From: Kitasatospora herbaricolor
GTDB taxonomy: Bacteria; Actinomycetota; Actinomycetes; Streptomycetales; Streptomycetaceae
NCBI RefSeq assembly: GCF_030813695.1
Contig: NZ_JAUSVA010000002.1
Coordinates: 6,657,501-6,721,500, forward strand
Direction of reading: 5' to 3'
DNA: 64,000 bases
Positions 21,657 through 32,023 of this stretch are shown here, piece after piece; within the stretch, counting starts at the first letter, position 1, and every line of letters begins with the position of its first letter. The translations under genes and the position numbers were made by a program. A model generated the notes under the pieces. The model saw only the letters and a program-made list of their open reading frames with translations. It was not told the origin of the DNA and did not search any database.

Positions 21657-22320
21657 GTGGATCTCCAGTTCGCAAGGTGGGCACGACGCGTACGGCGACG
21701 GCTTGGAGCGAGCGGGAGCGATCCCGGTCCGACCCCGCCTGGCACCTCGGCGGACCTGCCGCGGTGGTGGCGGGGCCGGCGGGTGTTTCGCGAGGGGCTG
21801 AGGTGGGCCCCCGCGGGGCGGGGAGGAACGGGGTGACGGGGAGGTCCGGTCGCGCATCGGGGACCGAGGGGTGTGCTGGCCCTCCCTCGCCCTCCGCGTG
21901 CTCTGCTGTCGGCGATGCGTCCGTGCAGCTTACGTCGGGCAGGTGGGGCTGAGCACATGCACAGTGGCCCGTGTGGCGGCATATTCCGGCCGAAATGCCG
22001 TTCTTCGGCGGGTCCGGTCGGAGGATCATCCTGATGGGCCATGCGGAGGTGATCCTTCCGGGCCGGTTCCCGTGGCCCGGTCGGGGCCGCTCCGGCGCAC
22101 CCGGGGACGGGCCGGAAGGCAGCCGGTCCGGCTCACTGATACCCTGGTATCCCGTGGACTGGTGGGGTCAAACGCCCCGGACCAGCCGACCGACGACCCC
22201 GCCGGAGCTCCTCCAGAGACCCGGCCGAGCACGCTCACCGAGCACCTGCTCCGCGTCGCGAGGCGAGCCGAGGGCCCCCGCCCCTAGTCACATCGACACG
22301 CGACCCACGGGAGCCCCCTC
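21657..22320. other. Divergent intergenic region between GH15 gene and pyrG
   Basis: This 664-bp stretch carries no convincing gene; short frames in it are Pro/Arg-rich with no family signature. It must hold the divergent promoters of the GH15 gene and pyrG. A 14-bp palindrome, GATACC-CT-GGTATC (22138-22151), lies about 170 bp before pyrG and is the only distinctive element seen; it could be an operator or overlap the pyrG promoter. Confidence 0.6.
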
Positions 22321-23997
<1,677 letters not shown>

Positions 23998-24016
23998 TCG
24001 GTCCCCGCTCCATCGG

Positions 24017-24050
24017 ACGGCGGCCGCGCGGACACCCGCGCGGCCGCCGT
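24017..24050 (+). terminator. Terminator after pyrG
   Basis: A perfect 15-bp GC-rich stem (24017-24031 with 24036-24050) with an ACAC loop starts 20 nt after the pyrG stop. There is no U-tract, as is usual for streptomycete terminators. Confidence 0.8.
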
Positions 24051-24094
24051 TCCGCGTACATTAGCGTCGTACTGACGAAAAGGGGAGAAGAGCG

Positions 24095-24742
24095 ATGACG
24101 CACGCAACGCAGCCGATCCGGGACGAGGCCGAGCAGTGGCGGGTGCTCAGCACCGAGACGCCGTTCCGCGGCCGGGTCACCGGGGTACGGAGCGACCAGG
24201 TCGAGATGCCGGACGGCTCCGTCGCGCGCCGCGACTACCAGATCCACCCCGGCTCGGTCGCCGTCCTCGCCCTCGACACCCGGCAACGGGTGCTGCTGGT
24301 GCGCCAGTACCGCCACCCGGTCCGCCAGCGGCTCTGGGAGCTGCCCGCCGGCCTGCTCGACGTCCCCGGCGAGAACCCGCTGCACGCCGCCCAGCGCGAG
24401 CTGTACGAGGAGGCCCACTGCAAGGCGGGGGAGTGGAAGGTCCTGGTCGATTTCTACACCTCCCCCGGCGGCACCGACGAGGCCCTGCGGCTCTTCCTCG
24501 CCACCGACCTCGCCGAGGCGCAGGAGGAGCGCTACGCCGCGCACGGCGAGGAACTGGAGATCGAGCTGGCCCGGGTGCCGCTGGACGAGCTGGTCGCGCT
24601 GGTCCTGGCCGGCGAGCTGCACAACCCCACCCTGGTCACCGGCGTGCTCGCGCTGCGGGCCGCGCTGGCCGCCCCCGGCGGGACGGCCGCGCTGCGCCCG
24701 GCCGGATCGCCCTGGCCGGCCCGGCCGTTCGAGCACGGCTGA
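24095..24742 (+). CDS. Nudix hydrolase, ADP-ribose pyrophosphatase type
   Basis: A 215-residue protein behind an aaaaggggag ribosome site. The Nudix box AGLLDVPGENPLHAAQRELYEEAH is of the ADP-ribose pyrophosphatase subtype (like Rv1700), with the extra residue before the first Glu and REL-x-EE metal ligands intact; the usual Gly after EE is His, as in other streptomycete members. Family members hydrolyse ADP-ribose to AMP and ribose-5-phosphate. FYTSPGGTDEALRLFLA after the box is the conserved substrate-recognition segment. The pyrG-nudix order is conserved in actinobacteria. Confidence 0.92.
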   Translation: MTHATQPIRDEAEQWRVLSTETPFRGRVTGVRSDQVEMPDGSVARRDYQIHPGSVAVLALDTRQRVLLVRQYRHPVRQRLWELPAGLLDVPGENPLHAAQRELYEEAHCKAGEWKVLVDFYTSPGGTDEALRLFLATDLAEAQEERYAAHGEELEIELARVPLDELVALVLAGELHNPTLVTGVLALRAALAAPGGTAALRPAGSPWPARPFEHG

Positions 24743-24905
24743 CCGGCCCGGCCGCCCGCCCGCCGGGCCGTTGATCCACGGGGGTGATTTACCGGTTCGT
24801 ACGACCGGATCCCGGCCCCGCGGTGCCCCCCGCCGGACCGCGCTCGAACTACGCTTCGCAAACAGGGCCCTGGACGGGCCGGCTTCGCTGAGTGACAGGT
24901 CGGGA

Positions 24906-27359
24906 GTGGCGCTGGTGGCGAGGAAGACGGCGACGATGGACGCACGGCCGGCCCCGGACGGAGCCGCGGACCAGTTGCCCGCCGGGCCCGCCGTGTTCGC
25001 CGGGCGCCGCACCGAACTCGCCGCCCTGCGGGCCGCCGCGGCCCGGCCCGCGGACGGCCGCAGCCCCGTCCTGGTGCTGGCCGGGCGCCCCGGCTCCGGC
25101 CGCACCACGCTGGCCGTCCGCTTCGCCCGCGACGTCGCCGCCGACTACCCCGACGGCGTGCTCTTCGCCCGGCTCTCCGCCCCCGACGGCGGCCGGGCGG
25201 CGCCCGGCCAGGTCGCCCGCCGGCTGCTGGAACAGCTCGGCGCGCCGGTGGACGCGATGCTGCTGCCCGGCGCCGGCGAGGAGGGCCGCGACGACCCGGC
25301 CTGCGTCCGGCTGCGCGCCGCGCTGGCCGGCCGCCGGGTGCTGCTGCTGCTGGACGACGTCAAGGACGCCGGCCAGCTCTGGCCGCTGCTCGCGGACGAA
25401 CCCGGCTGCCTGGTGGTCGCCACCACGGCCGGCCCGCTCACCGGCATCGAGGACATCGACCCGTGCATCCTCGGCGGTCTGGAGCAGCCCACGGCGGTCG
25501 GCCTGCTCGGTGAGCTGGTCGGCGGGAACCGGATCAGCTGCGACCCGGTCGGCGGCGCGGACCTGGCCGAGGCCTGCGCCTCGCGGCCGGCCGCGCTGCG
25601 GCTGATGGCCGGCTGGCTGCGGGCCAACCCCAAGGCGGCCGTCACGGACGCGGCGCGTGAGCTGGTCAGTGTGACCGGGACGGTCGGCGGCGCCGCCAAG
25701 GCCGGTGCGGTGAAGGCCGGTGCGGTGAAGGCCGGTGCGGTGAAGGGCGGGTCCGCGAAGGGCGGTACCGCGAAGTCCGGCGGGGTGAACGGCGCGGCGG
25801 TGCGGAACACGGCCGGGCCGGCCGCCGTCGCGGTCACGCCGGGAGGGACGAAGAGCGCCGACGCGGCCCAGGCCGGCGGGGCAGGCGTCAACCGGGGACG
25901 CGCGGACGCCCTGCCCGTCGGTGGGACGCCCGGGGGTGTGACGCCGGCCGGTCCGACGCCGCCGGGCACGCCGCTCGTGGGCGGGAAGCCGGTGGACGGG
26001 ACGCCCGCCGGCGGCGCGCCGGGCAAGGGCGCCGCCGCGCCCGCGGGGGCGGCCGGTGCGCCGGACACCCGGCCGGCGGCGGGCCGGGCCGGCAAGGGAC
26101 GCAAGGGCCGGGCCCCAGCGGGCCGCCCGGCCCCCGCGGCCGGCCACGCGCTGCGGACCCCACCGGTGGCACCCGGCACCGGGCCGGCCGCCGGGACCAC
26201 GGCCGGGACGGCCGCCGCCGCGGCCGCGGCCGGGGACGCCGCCGAACGGCCCCCGGCCGTGCTGCCGCCGGGCACGGCCGAGCCGGTCCCGGTACCGGAC
26301 AACGACCCGCTGATCGGCGCCTTCACCCTGCTCTACGGCACGCTGCCGCCGGCCCAGGCGCGGATGCTGCGGACCCTGACCCTCGCCCCGGCCCAGATCG
26401 CCGACCTCCGGACCGCCTCCGCGCTGGTCGGCTGCCCGGCCCCGGAGGCGGCTGCCGCTCTCGCGGCGCTGGCCGCCCACGAACTGCTCGGCGAGGAGCC
26501 CCCCGCCGCCGACGGCACGCCCCGCTACCGGGTGCCCGGCCGGCTGCACCCCAGGCTGGTCCAGCTGCGGGAGGCCGTCGACCGCCCGACCGAGACCGAA
26601 CTCGCCCGGGCCCGGCTGCTGGAGCGGCTGGTCCGGCTGGTGGACTCGGCGCGCGCCCTGCTGGACCCGGCCGGCGGGCCGGCGCCCGAGCCGCTGCCCG
26701 GGCCGCTGCGGCTGCGCAGCGCCGTCCAGGCCCGCCAGTGGCTGCTCGGCGAGCGGGACCTGCTGCTGGGCGCGGTGGCGGACGCCATCGGCCAGGGTGA
26801 CCTGGACGGCTCGGCCGGCCGGCTGGTGACCGCGCTGCTGCGCGCCCTGCCGCTGACCGGCGCCGCCGCCCCGGCCGACCTGCACCAACTGCACGAGATG
26901 GTGCTGCGGGTGGCCGAGCGGCACGGCGCCCCCAGGCGGGCGGCGGCAGCCCTGCTCAACCTGGCCGACCTGCACGTCGCGGCCGGGCACTGGGAGCAGG
27001 CGGCGGAGCGCTTCCGCGCGGCTCTCGGAGCGGCCCGCGAGGCGGCGGACGAGCCGGCCTGCGCGCGGGCCCTGGAGGGCGCGGCCGGCTGCCACCGCGC
27101 GCTGGGCGACGCGGTCCGCGCCGCCGACGCGTACGGGCGGGCCCTGGCCCTGCGGCAGACCCTGGGGGACCAGCCGGCCGAGGCCCGGCTGCTCGCCAGG
27201 GTCGCGGAGGCGCACGTCGCCCAGCGGCGGTTCGAGGAGGCCGAGCGGGAGTACCGGGCGTCCCTCGCGGTGCTGCGCAGGCTGGGGGACGAGCAGGGCA
27301 GGGAGGCCGTCACGGCTGCCGTACAGCGGCTGCGCGAGCAGGTCGATGGCGGTTGGTGA
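24906..27359 (+). CDS. STAND-like NTPase with low-complexity linker and TPR repeats
   Basis: An 817-residue protein. The NB-ARC-type ATPase has Walker A VLAGRPGSGRTTLAVRFA near residue 60, with Arg in place of the catalytic Lys, and Walker B VLLLLDDVKDAGQLWPLL near 145. The region PEAAAALAALAAHELLGEE resembles the winged helix of such proteins. Residues about 258-460 are a Gly/Ala/Pro/Lys linker including a triplicated VKAGA motif. The C-terminus has four TPRs (LLNLADLHVAAGHWEQAAERFRAAL, ARALEGAAGCHRALGDAVRAADAY). It is organised like AfsR/SARP relatives without the DNA-binding domain, so it may be a signalling scaffold. GTG 24906 is chosen; ATG 24936 is possible. Confidence 0.78.
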   Translation: MALVARKTATMDARPAPDGAADQLPAGPAVFAGRRTELAALRAAAARPADGRSPVLVLAGRPGSGRTTLAVRFARDVAADYPDGVLFARLSAPDGGRAAPGQVARRLLEQLGAPVDAMLLPGAGEEGRDDPACVRLRAALAGRRVLLLLDDVKDAGQLWPLLADEPGCLVVATTAGPLTGIEDIDPCILGGLEQPTAVGLLGELVGGNRISCDPVGGADLAEACASRPAALRLMAGWLRANPKAAVTDAARELVSVTGTVGGAAKAGAVKAGAVKAGAVKGGSAKGGTAKSGGVNGAAVRNTAGPAAVAVTPGGTKSADAAQAGGAGVNRGRADALPVGGTPGGVTPAGPTPPGTPLVGGKPVDGTPAGGAPGKGAAAPAGAAGAPDTRPAAGRAGKGRKGRAPAGRPAPAAGHALRTPPVAPGTGPAAGTTAGTAAAAAAAGDAAERPPAVLPPGTAEPVPVPDNDPLIGAFTLLYGTLPPAQARMLRTLTLAPAQIADLRTASALVGCPAPEAAAALAALAAHELLGEEPPAADGTPRYRVPGRLHPRLVQLREAVDRPTETELARARLLERLVRLVDSARALLDPAGGPAPEPLPGPLRLRSAVQARQWLLGERDLLLGAVADAIGQGDLDGSAGRLVTALLRALPLTGAAAPADLHQLHEMVLRVAERHGAPRRAAAALLNLADLHVAAGHWEQAAERFRAALGAAREAADEPACARALEGAAGCHRALGDAVRAADAYGRALALRQTLGDQPAEARLLARVAEAHVAQRRFEEAEREYRASLAVLRRLGDEQGREAVTAAVQRLREQVDGGW

Positions 27360-27475
27360 CGATCGGCTTCGGAGTAATGTCGCAGATGCCGTTTTTGCTC
27401 GATTTTGGCGGGGAAGTGGCCTAGCAAGCCTACGAACCTGCCAATGTGTCCGGCTGATTTAGTCAGTTTGGAAGG

Positions 27476-27504
27476 CTGACACGCCGCCTGGGCTTCATTA
27501 CACT
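27476..27504 (+). promoter_or_regulatory. Candidate sigma-70-type promoter of ald
   Basis: CTGACA (27476-27481), 17 nt, TACACT (27499-27504) gives five of six -35 matches and four of six -10 matches at ideal spacing. It lies 112 bp upstream of the ald start in an AT-richer 257-bp intergenic region, implying a leader of about 105 nt. Confidence 0.55.
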
Positions 27505-27616
27505 CGAACCTAGTCGCGCAGCGAACTGTGCCCCGGTGTCTTCCGGAGGCTTCCGCGCGCGTCGCCCACCGGTCTTCCCCCGGCTGGGACCACAGGCAAG
27601 AGGGACGTGTTTAGCC

Positions 27617-28735
27617 GTGACCAAGGTCGGCATCCCCCGCGAGGTCAAGAACCACGAGTACCGCGTGGCCATCACGCCCGCCGGCGTGCATGAGCTGGTC
27701 CGTAACGGACACGAGGTCTACATCGAGGACAACGCCGGCGTCGGCTCCTCGATCCCCAACGAGGAGTACGTGGCCGCCGGTGCGACCATCCTCCCCACCG
27801 CCGACGAGGTGTGGGCCACGGCCGACCTGCTGCTGAAGGTCAAGGAGCCGATCGCGCAGGAGTACCACCGCCTGCGCAAGGGCCAGACCCTCTTCACCTA
27901 CCTGCACCTGGCGGCCGACCGGGCCGGCACCGACGCGCTGCTCGCGTCCGGCACCACCGCCATCGCGTACGAGACGGTGCAGCTCGCCAACGGCGCGCTG
28001 CCGCTGCTCGCCCCGATGTCCGAGGTCGCGGGCCGGCTGGCCCCGCAGGTCGGCTCGTACCACCTGATGCGTCCGGCCGGCGGCCGTGGCACCCTGCCCG
28101 GCGGTGTGCCCGGCACCCACCCGGCGAAGGCCGTCGTCATCGGCGGTGGCGTCTCCGGCTGGCACGCGGCCACCATCGCCATCGGCATGGGCTACGACGT
28201 GACCCTGCTCGACCGCGACATCAACAAGCTGCGCGAGGCCGACAAGATCTTCGGTACGAGGATCAAGGCCATCGCCTCCAACGCGTTCGAGCTGGAGAAG
28301 GCCGTCCTCGACGCCGACCTGGTGATCGGCGCCGTCCTGATCCCGGGCGCCAAGGCCCCCAAGCTCGTCACCAACGAGCTGGTCTCCCGGATGAAGCCGG
28401 GCTCCGTGCTCGTCGACATCGCGATCGACCAGGGCGGCTGCTTCGAGGACTCGCGCGCCACCACGCACGACAACCCGACCTTCCAGGTCCACGACTCGGT
28501 CTTCTACTGCGTCGCGAACATGCCGGGCGCCGTCCCGAACACCTCCACCTACGCGCTGACCAACGCCACGCTGCCCTACATCGTGGAGCTGGCCAACCGC
28601 GGCTGGAAGGACGCCCTGCGTCGGGACGCCGCGCTGGCCAAGGGCCTGAACGCGCACGAGGGCCAGATCACCTACGCGGGTGTGGCCGAGGCCTTCGGCC
28701 TGGAGTCCGTCTCCCTGGAGAGCGTGCTCGCCTGA
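27617..28735 (+). CDS. ald: L-alanine dehydrogenase
   Basis: A 372-residue NAD-dependent enzyme interconverting alanine with pyruvate and ammonia, of standard length. Active-site positions are recognisable: Arg in GIPREVKNHEYRVAITPAG, Lys in LLLKVKEPI, His in TLFTYLHLAAD and Asp in VDIAIDQGGCFE; the Rossmann motif is VVIGGGVSGWHAATIA. The GTG at 27617 begins the conserved TKVGIPREVK; earlier frame is unrelated Arg/Pro-rich sequence. It is monocistronic: an upstream promoter candidate and several strong hairpins downstream isolate it. Confidence 0.96.
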   Translation: MTKVGIPREVKNHEYRVAITPAGVHELVRNGHEVYIEDNAGVGSSIPNEEYVAAGATILPTADEVWATADLLLKVKEPIAQEYHRLRKGQTLFTYLHLAADRAGTDALLASGTTAIAYETVQLANGALPLLAPMSEVAGRLAPQVGSYHLMRPAGGRGTLPGGVPGTHPAKAVVIGGGVSGWHAATIAIGMGYDVTLLDRDINKLREADKIFGTRIKAIASNAFELEKAVLDADLVIGAVLIPGAKAPKLVTNELVSRMKPGSVLVDIAIDQGGCFEDSRATTHDNPTFQVHDSVFYCVANMPGAVPNTSTYALTNATLPYIVELANRGWKDALRRDAALAKGLNAHEGQITYAGVAEAFGLESVSLESVLA

Positions 28736-28750
28736 CGCCCCCTCAGCCAG

Positions 28751-28810
28751 GCCCGCCCCCGCTCGGGGGCGGGCTGCCGGCCCCCGGCCCGCTCCCCTCG
28801 GGCCGGGGGC
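28751..28810 (+). terminator. Two consecutive hairpins after ald
   Basis: The first hairpin (28751-28774) is an 11-bp GC stem closing on CT, effectively a 10-bp stem with a tetraloop. The second (28780-28810) is a perfect 12-bp stem (GCCCCCGGCCCG with its complement) with a 7-nt loop. They start 15 nt after the ald stop and form a tandem terminator. Confidence 0.82.
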
Positions 28811-28865
28811 TTCGGCATGCCCGCGAACGGCCGCCCGCGGCGCCGGGCGGCAGCCCGTCGGGCCC

Positions 28866-28913
28866 CGCGGACGCCTCCCGGGCGTCCGTCGGCACGCCCG
28901 GGAGGCGTCCGCG
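28866..28913. terminator. 20-bp perfect hairpin downstream of ald
   Basis: A perfect 20-bp stem, 28866-28885 with 28894-28913, surrounds the 8-nt loop CCGTCGGC. It lies 130 nt after ald, beyond two other hairpins, and could insulate the parA-scp operon from ald read-through. Confidence 0.7.
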
Positions 28914-29200
28914 CGCAGTCGCCGCAAGGACACCGTGCGGTCACGGATCGTTCACCGTCGGGGCACCGCGCGAGTGTCGTCAATTTCTGTGGGTCGCGTC
29001 ACCCGACCGCAGAAACGTTAGGGTCAAGGGCCCGCCCATCCCTTGACAGCGGGTGGCCCGATAGTCGACACATCCTGCCCACTACCGTGGATTGTGTTGC
29101 TGCGAACGCCTTAAACGGCCTAGAGTCGCAAACCGTCGGCATGCTGCCACGCTGACGAATCGACATAGAGTCCTGGATGCCCAAGGAGGTAAGACGACTT
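28914..29200. promoter_or_regulatory. Promoter region of the parA-scp cluster
   Basis: This AT-richer stretch before the parA-like gene has no credible gene. TTGCTG (29097-29102), 18 nt, TAGAGT (29121-29126) is the best promoter match; a second -35-like TTGACA lies at 29043-29048 without a good partner. A consensus ribosome site, aaggaggt (29183-29190), sits 10 nt before the GTG at 29201. Confidence 0.5.
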
Positions 29201-30358
29201 GTGAATGAGTCGACATTTGCTCCCGGGGGTGGTCAGCCAGGACTGGCGGGGCACACCGCCGGACAGCCGAGTGAGGGGCCCGGGGCCCGGCAGGCCACCG
29301 TGGGCTCGGCCGAGGTCGGCTCGGTCGCGGTCCGCACCTTCGAGGCCCGCCAGGCCACCGCGCCGGTCATCGACCTGGACGCCGACCTGCCGTCACACGG
29401 CCTGGCCTACGGCGAGTTCGCCTACGGCGCCTACGACGACCCGGACGCCGAGTACGAGCCCGACCCCGAGTACGCCGCCACCCTGGCCCCCGACGCCGCG
29501 CGCCAGCGCCGCGAGCGGGTCGGCCCCACCGGCCGGCCGCTGCCGTACTTCCCGATCCCCGCGCCGCTGGCCGAGCACGGCCCCGCGCAGATCATCGCGA
29601 TGTGCAACCAGAAGGGCGGCGTCGGCAAGACCACGTCGACCATCAACCTGGGCGCCGCCCTCGCCGAGTACGGCCGCCGCGTGCTGCTGGTCGACTTCGA
29701 CCCGCAGGGCGCGCTCTCCGTCGGCCTCGGGGTCAACCCGATGGAACTCGACGTCACGGTCTACAACCTGCTCATGGAGCGCGGCCTGACGGCCGATGAG
29801 GTGCTGCTCAAGACCGCGGTGCCCGGGATGGACCTGCTGCCCTCCAACATCGACCTGTCGGCCGCCGAGGTCCAGCTGGTCAGCGAGGTGGCGCGGGAGT
29901 CGGCGCTGGCACGCGCGCTCAAGCCGCTGCTGCCCGACTACGACTTCGTCATCATCGACTGCCAGCCCTCGCTGGGCCTGCTGACGGTCAATGCCCTGAC
30001 GGCCGCTCACAGCGTCATCGTCCCGCTGGAGTGCGAGTTCTTCGCGCTGCGCGGTGTCGCGCTGCTCACCGAGACCATCGAGAAGGTCTGCGAGCGGCTC
30101 AACCCCGAGCTGCGGCTGGACGGCATCCTGGCCACCATGTACGACTCCCGCACGGTGCACAGCCGTGAGGTGCTCGCGCGGGTGGTCGAGGCCTTCGGGG
30201 AGCACGTCTTCCACACCGTCATCGGCCGCACCGTGCGCTTCCCGGAGACCACCGTCGCCGGCGAGCCGATCACCACGTACGCGACCAACTCGGTCGGCGC
30301 CGCCGCCTACCGCCAGCTCGCCAGGGAGGTGCTCGACCGGTGCCGCCCCGCCGAGTGA
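29201..30358 (+). CDS. ParA-family ATPase
   Basis: A 385-residue protein with a Walker-type ParA ATPase from about residue 130: deviant Walker A MCNQKGGVGKTTSTINLG, A' motif VLLVDFDPQGALSVGLG and Walker B DFVIIDCQPSLGLLTVNA. The first 130 residues are acidic and probably disordered. GTG at 29201 follows a perfect aaggaggt at 10-nt spacing; ATG 29177 would put that site inside the gene. It is not the oriC-linked parA, which pairs with parB; here the partner is a small RHH-like gene overlapping by 19 nt, followed by scpAB, so a role in chromosome organisation is inferred. Confidence 0.9.
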   Translation: MNESTFAPGGGQPGLAGHTAGQPSEGPGARQATVGSAEVGSVAVRTFEARQATAPVIDLDADLPSHGLAYGEFAYGAYDDPDAEYEPDPEYAATLAPDAARQRRERVGPTGRPLPYFPIPAPLAEHGPAQIIAMCNQKGGVGKTTSTINLGAALAEYGRRVLLVDFDPQGALSVGLGVNPMELDVTVYNLLMERGLTADEVLLKTAVPGMDLLPSNIDLSAAEVQLVSEVARESALARALKPLLPDYDFVIIDCQPSLGLLTVNALTAAHSVIVPLECEFFALRGVALLTETIEKVCERLNPELRLDGILATMYDSRTVHSREVLARVVEAFGEHVFHTVIGRTVRFPETTVAGEPITTYATNSVGAAAYRQLAREVLDRCRPAE

Positions 30359-30927
30359 GTCTCCCGGGTGCCGACGAACTGTTCCGGACCACCGGCGGGA
30401 TGGCGCTGTCGCCCTCCCTGAGCCGGCCGGCCGAGGCGCCCAAGACGGAGACCGCACGGGCCGCCGGCGCCGAGGAGGCCGGGCGGGACCCCCGTACCGG
30501 CCGCCCAGGTGCCGAGCGCCAGGGCGAGCGGCCCACCGTCCCGGCGCCGTCGCACGGCCAGCCGGGGTCCGGAGGGCAGGCGGGCCAGCCGGGCGCGGGC
30601 ATGCCGGCCCAGGGCGCGGGGCAGGGCCGCCAGCACGGCGCCGCAGAGGACGAGACGGGCGCGGGCGACCCCGCCCGCCGGGCCCGGCCGCGCGGCCGGG
30701 CGCCGCGCCGCCCCAGCGGCCGTGAGCGGCACGACGAGAAGATCACCGTGTACGTGTCCGCCGAGGAGCTGATGGACCTCGAGCACACCCGGCTGGTGCT
30801 GCGGGGCGAGCACGGCCTGGCGGTCGACCGCGGCCGGATCGTCCGGGAGGCCATCGCGGTCGTCCTGGCGGACCTGGAACAGCGGGGCGAGGCCAGCATC
30901 CTGGTCCGGCGGCTGCGCGGGCGCTGA
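30340..30927 (+). CDS. ParA-associated protein with RHH-like C-terminus
   Basis: A 195-residue protein starting at GTG 30340 inside the end of the parA-like gene (MPPRRVSLPGADELFRTTGG). Residues 1-125 are disordered and basic (RRARPRGRAPRRPSGRERHD). The last 65 residues, EKITVYVSAEELMDLEHTRLVLRGEHGLAVDRGRIVREAIAVVLADL, have the beta-strand followed by two-helix pattern of ribbon-helix-helix DNA-binding domains. It probably supplies DNA binding for the upstream ATPase, as ParG/Omega-type partners do on plasmids. The RHH assignment is by pattern only. Confidence 0.75.
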   Translation: MPPRRVSLPGADELFRTTGGMALSPSLSRPAEAPKTETARAAGAEEAGRDPRTGRPGAERQGERPTVPAPSHGQPGSGGQAGQPGAGMPAQGAGQGRQHGAAEDETGAGDPARRARPRGRAPRRPSGRERHDEKITVYVSAEELMDLEHTRLVLRGEHGLAVDRGRIVREAIAVVLADLEQRGEASILVRRLRGR

Positions 30928-31006
30928 GGCGCCGGGCGGCGCCGGGGCGGCGTGTCGGCGCCCCCGGGTCGGGCGGTGCGGCGGGTCCGGGTGAAGATGG
31001 ACCGTC

Positions 31007-32023
31007 ATGCCGAGCACGAACGAGACCCCGGTTGCCGCCACCACCGCTGATCACGCCCCACCCGCCGGGCCGCAGCAGCGCGGGGGCTTCCAGGTGCGGC
31101 TGGACAACTTCGAGGGCCCGTTCGACCTGCTGCTCGGCCTGATCGCCAAGCACCGGATGGACGTCACCGAGGTGGCGCTCTCCAAGGTCACCGACGAGTT
31201 CATCGCCCACATCCGCGCGATGGGCCCGGACTGGGACCTCGACGCCGCGACCGAGTTCCTGGTCGTCGCGTCCACCCTGCTCGACCTCAAGGCCGCCCGG
31301 CTGCTGCCCGCCGCCGAGGTCGAGGACGAGGAGGACCTCGCCCTGCTGGAGGCCCGCGACCTGCTCTTCGCCCGGCTGCTGCAGTACCGGGCGTACAACT
31401 CTCGCCGGCTGCTGCAGTACCGGGCGTACAAGCGGGCCGCCGCGATCTTCGGCGAGCACTGGGCCGCCGAACTGCTGCGGGCCCCCCGTACGGCCGGCCT
31501 GGAGCCGCAGCACGCGGCGCTGCTGCCCGAGGTGGTGATCACCCTCGGCCCCGAGGACTTCGCGCGGCTGGCGGCGAGGGCGATGACCCCCAGGCCGGCG
31601 CCGGTCGTCCACATCGACCACATCCACGCCCCGCAGGTCAGCGTGCGGGAGCAGGCCGCCCTGGTGGTGGGGCTGCTCGGCTCCCTGGGCGAGGCCACCT
31701 TCGCGCAACTGGTCGCGGACGCCCCGGACAACCTGGTGGTGGTCGCCCGCTTCCTCGCCCTGCTGGAGCTGTACCGCGAGCGGGTGCTCGCCTTCGAGCA
31801 GCCGGAGGCGCTCGGGGACCTCCTGGTGCGCTGGGTGGCCGAGGCGGACCGGGCGGTGGTCGAGGTGACGGACGAGTTCGACCGCCCGCCGGGTGAGCCC
31901 GAGCGCGAGGCGGAGCCGGACGCCGGGGCCGCGGGCCCGGGCTCGCCCGGCTCCGGCCCGGCCCGGCGTACCCGGACGACAGTCAGCACCGGCAGAACCC
32001 GCGAGGACGGTGATCCGCGATGA
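31007..32023 (+). CDS. scpA: Segregation and condensation protein A
   Basis: A 338-residue kleisin that bridges SMC heads together with ScpB. The core begins GFQVRLDNFEGPFDLLLGLIAKHRMDVTEVALSKVTDEF and ends ERVLAFEQPEALGDLLVRW, as in other ScpA proteins; Pro/Ala-rich extensions lie at both ends. An odd feature is an exact repeat of RLLQYRAY within LFARLLQYRAYNSRRLLQYRAYKRAAAIF, caused by a 33-bp in-frame tandem duplication; most ScpA proteins have the motif once. Its stop overlaps scpB by 4 nt (ATGA). Confidence 0.94.
   Translation: MPSTNETPVAATTADHAPPAGPQQRGGFQVRLDNFEGPFDLLLGLIAKHRMDVTEVALSKVTDEFIAHIRAMGPDWDLDAATEFLVVASTLLDLKAARLLPAAEVEDEEDLALLEARDLLFARLLQYRAYNSRRLLQYRAYKRAAAIFGEHWAAELLRAPRTAGLEPQHAALLPEVVITLGPEDFARLAARAMTPRPAPVVHIDHIHAPQVSVREQAALVVGLLGSLGEATFAQLVADAPDNLVVVARFLALLELYRERVLAFEQPEALGDLLVRWVAEADRAVVEVTDEFDRPPGEPEREAEPDAGAAGPGSPGSGPARRTRTTVSTGRTREDGDPR
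31373..31431 (+). repeat. 33-bp in-frame tandem duplication inside scpA
   Basis: The 26-bp sequence beginning cggctgctgcagtaccgg is exactly repeated at 31373-31398 and 31406-31431, separated by ctctcgc, giving a 33-bp period and an 11-residue insertion. Identity of the two copies at every base suggests a recent event. Confidence 0.92.
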
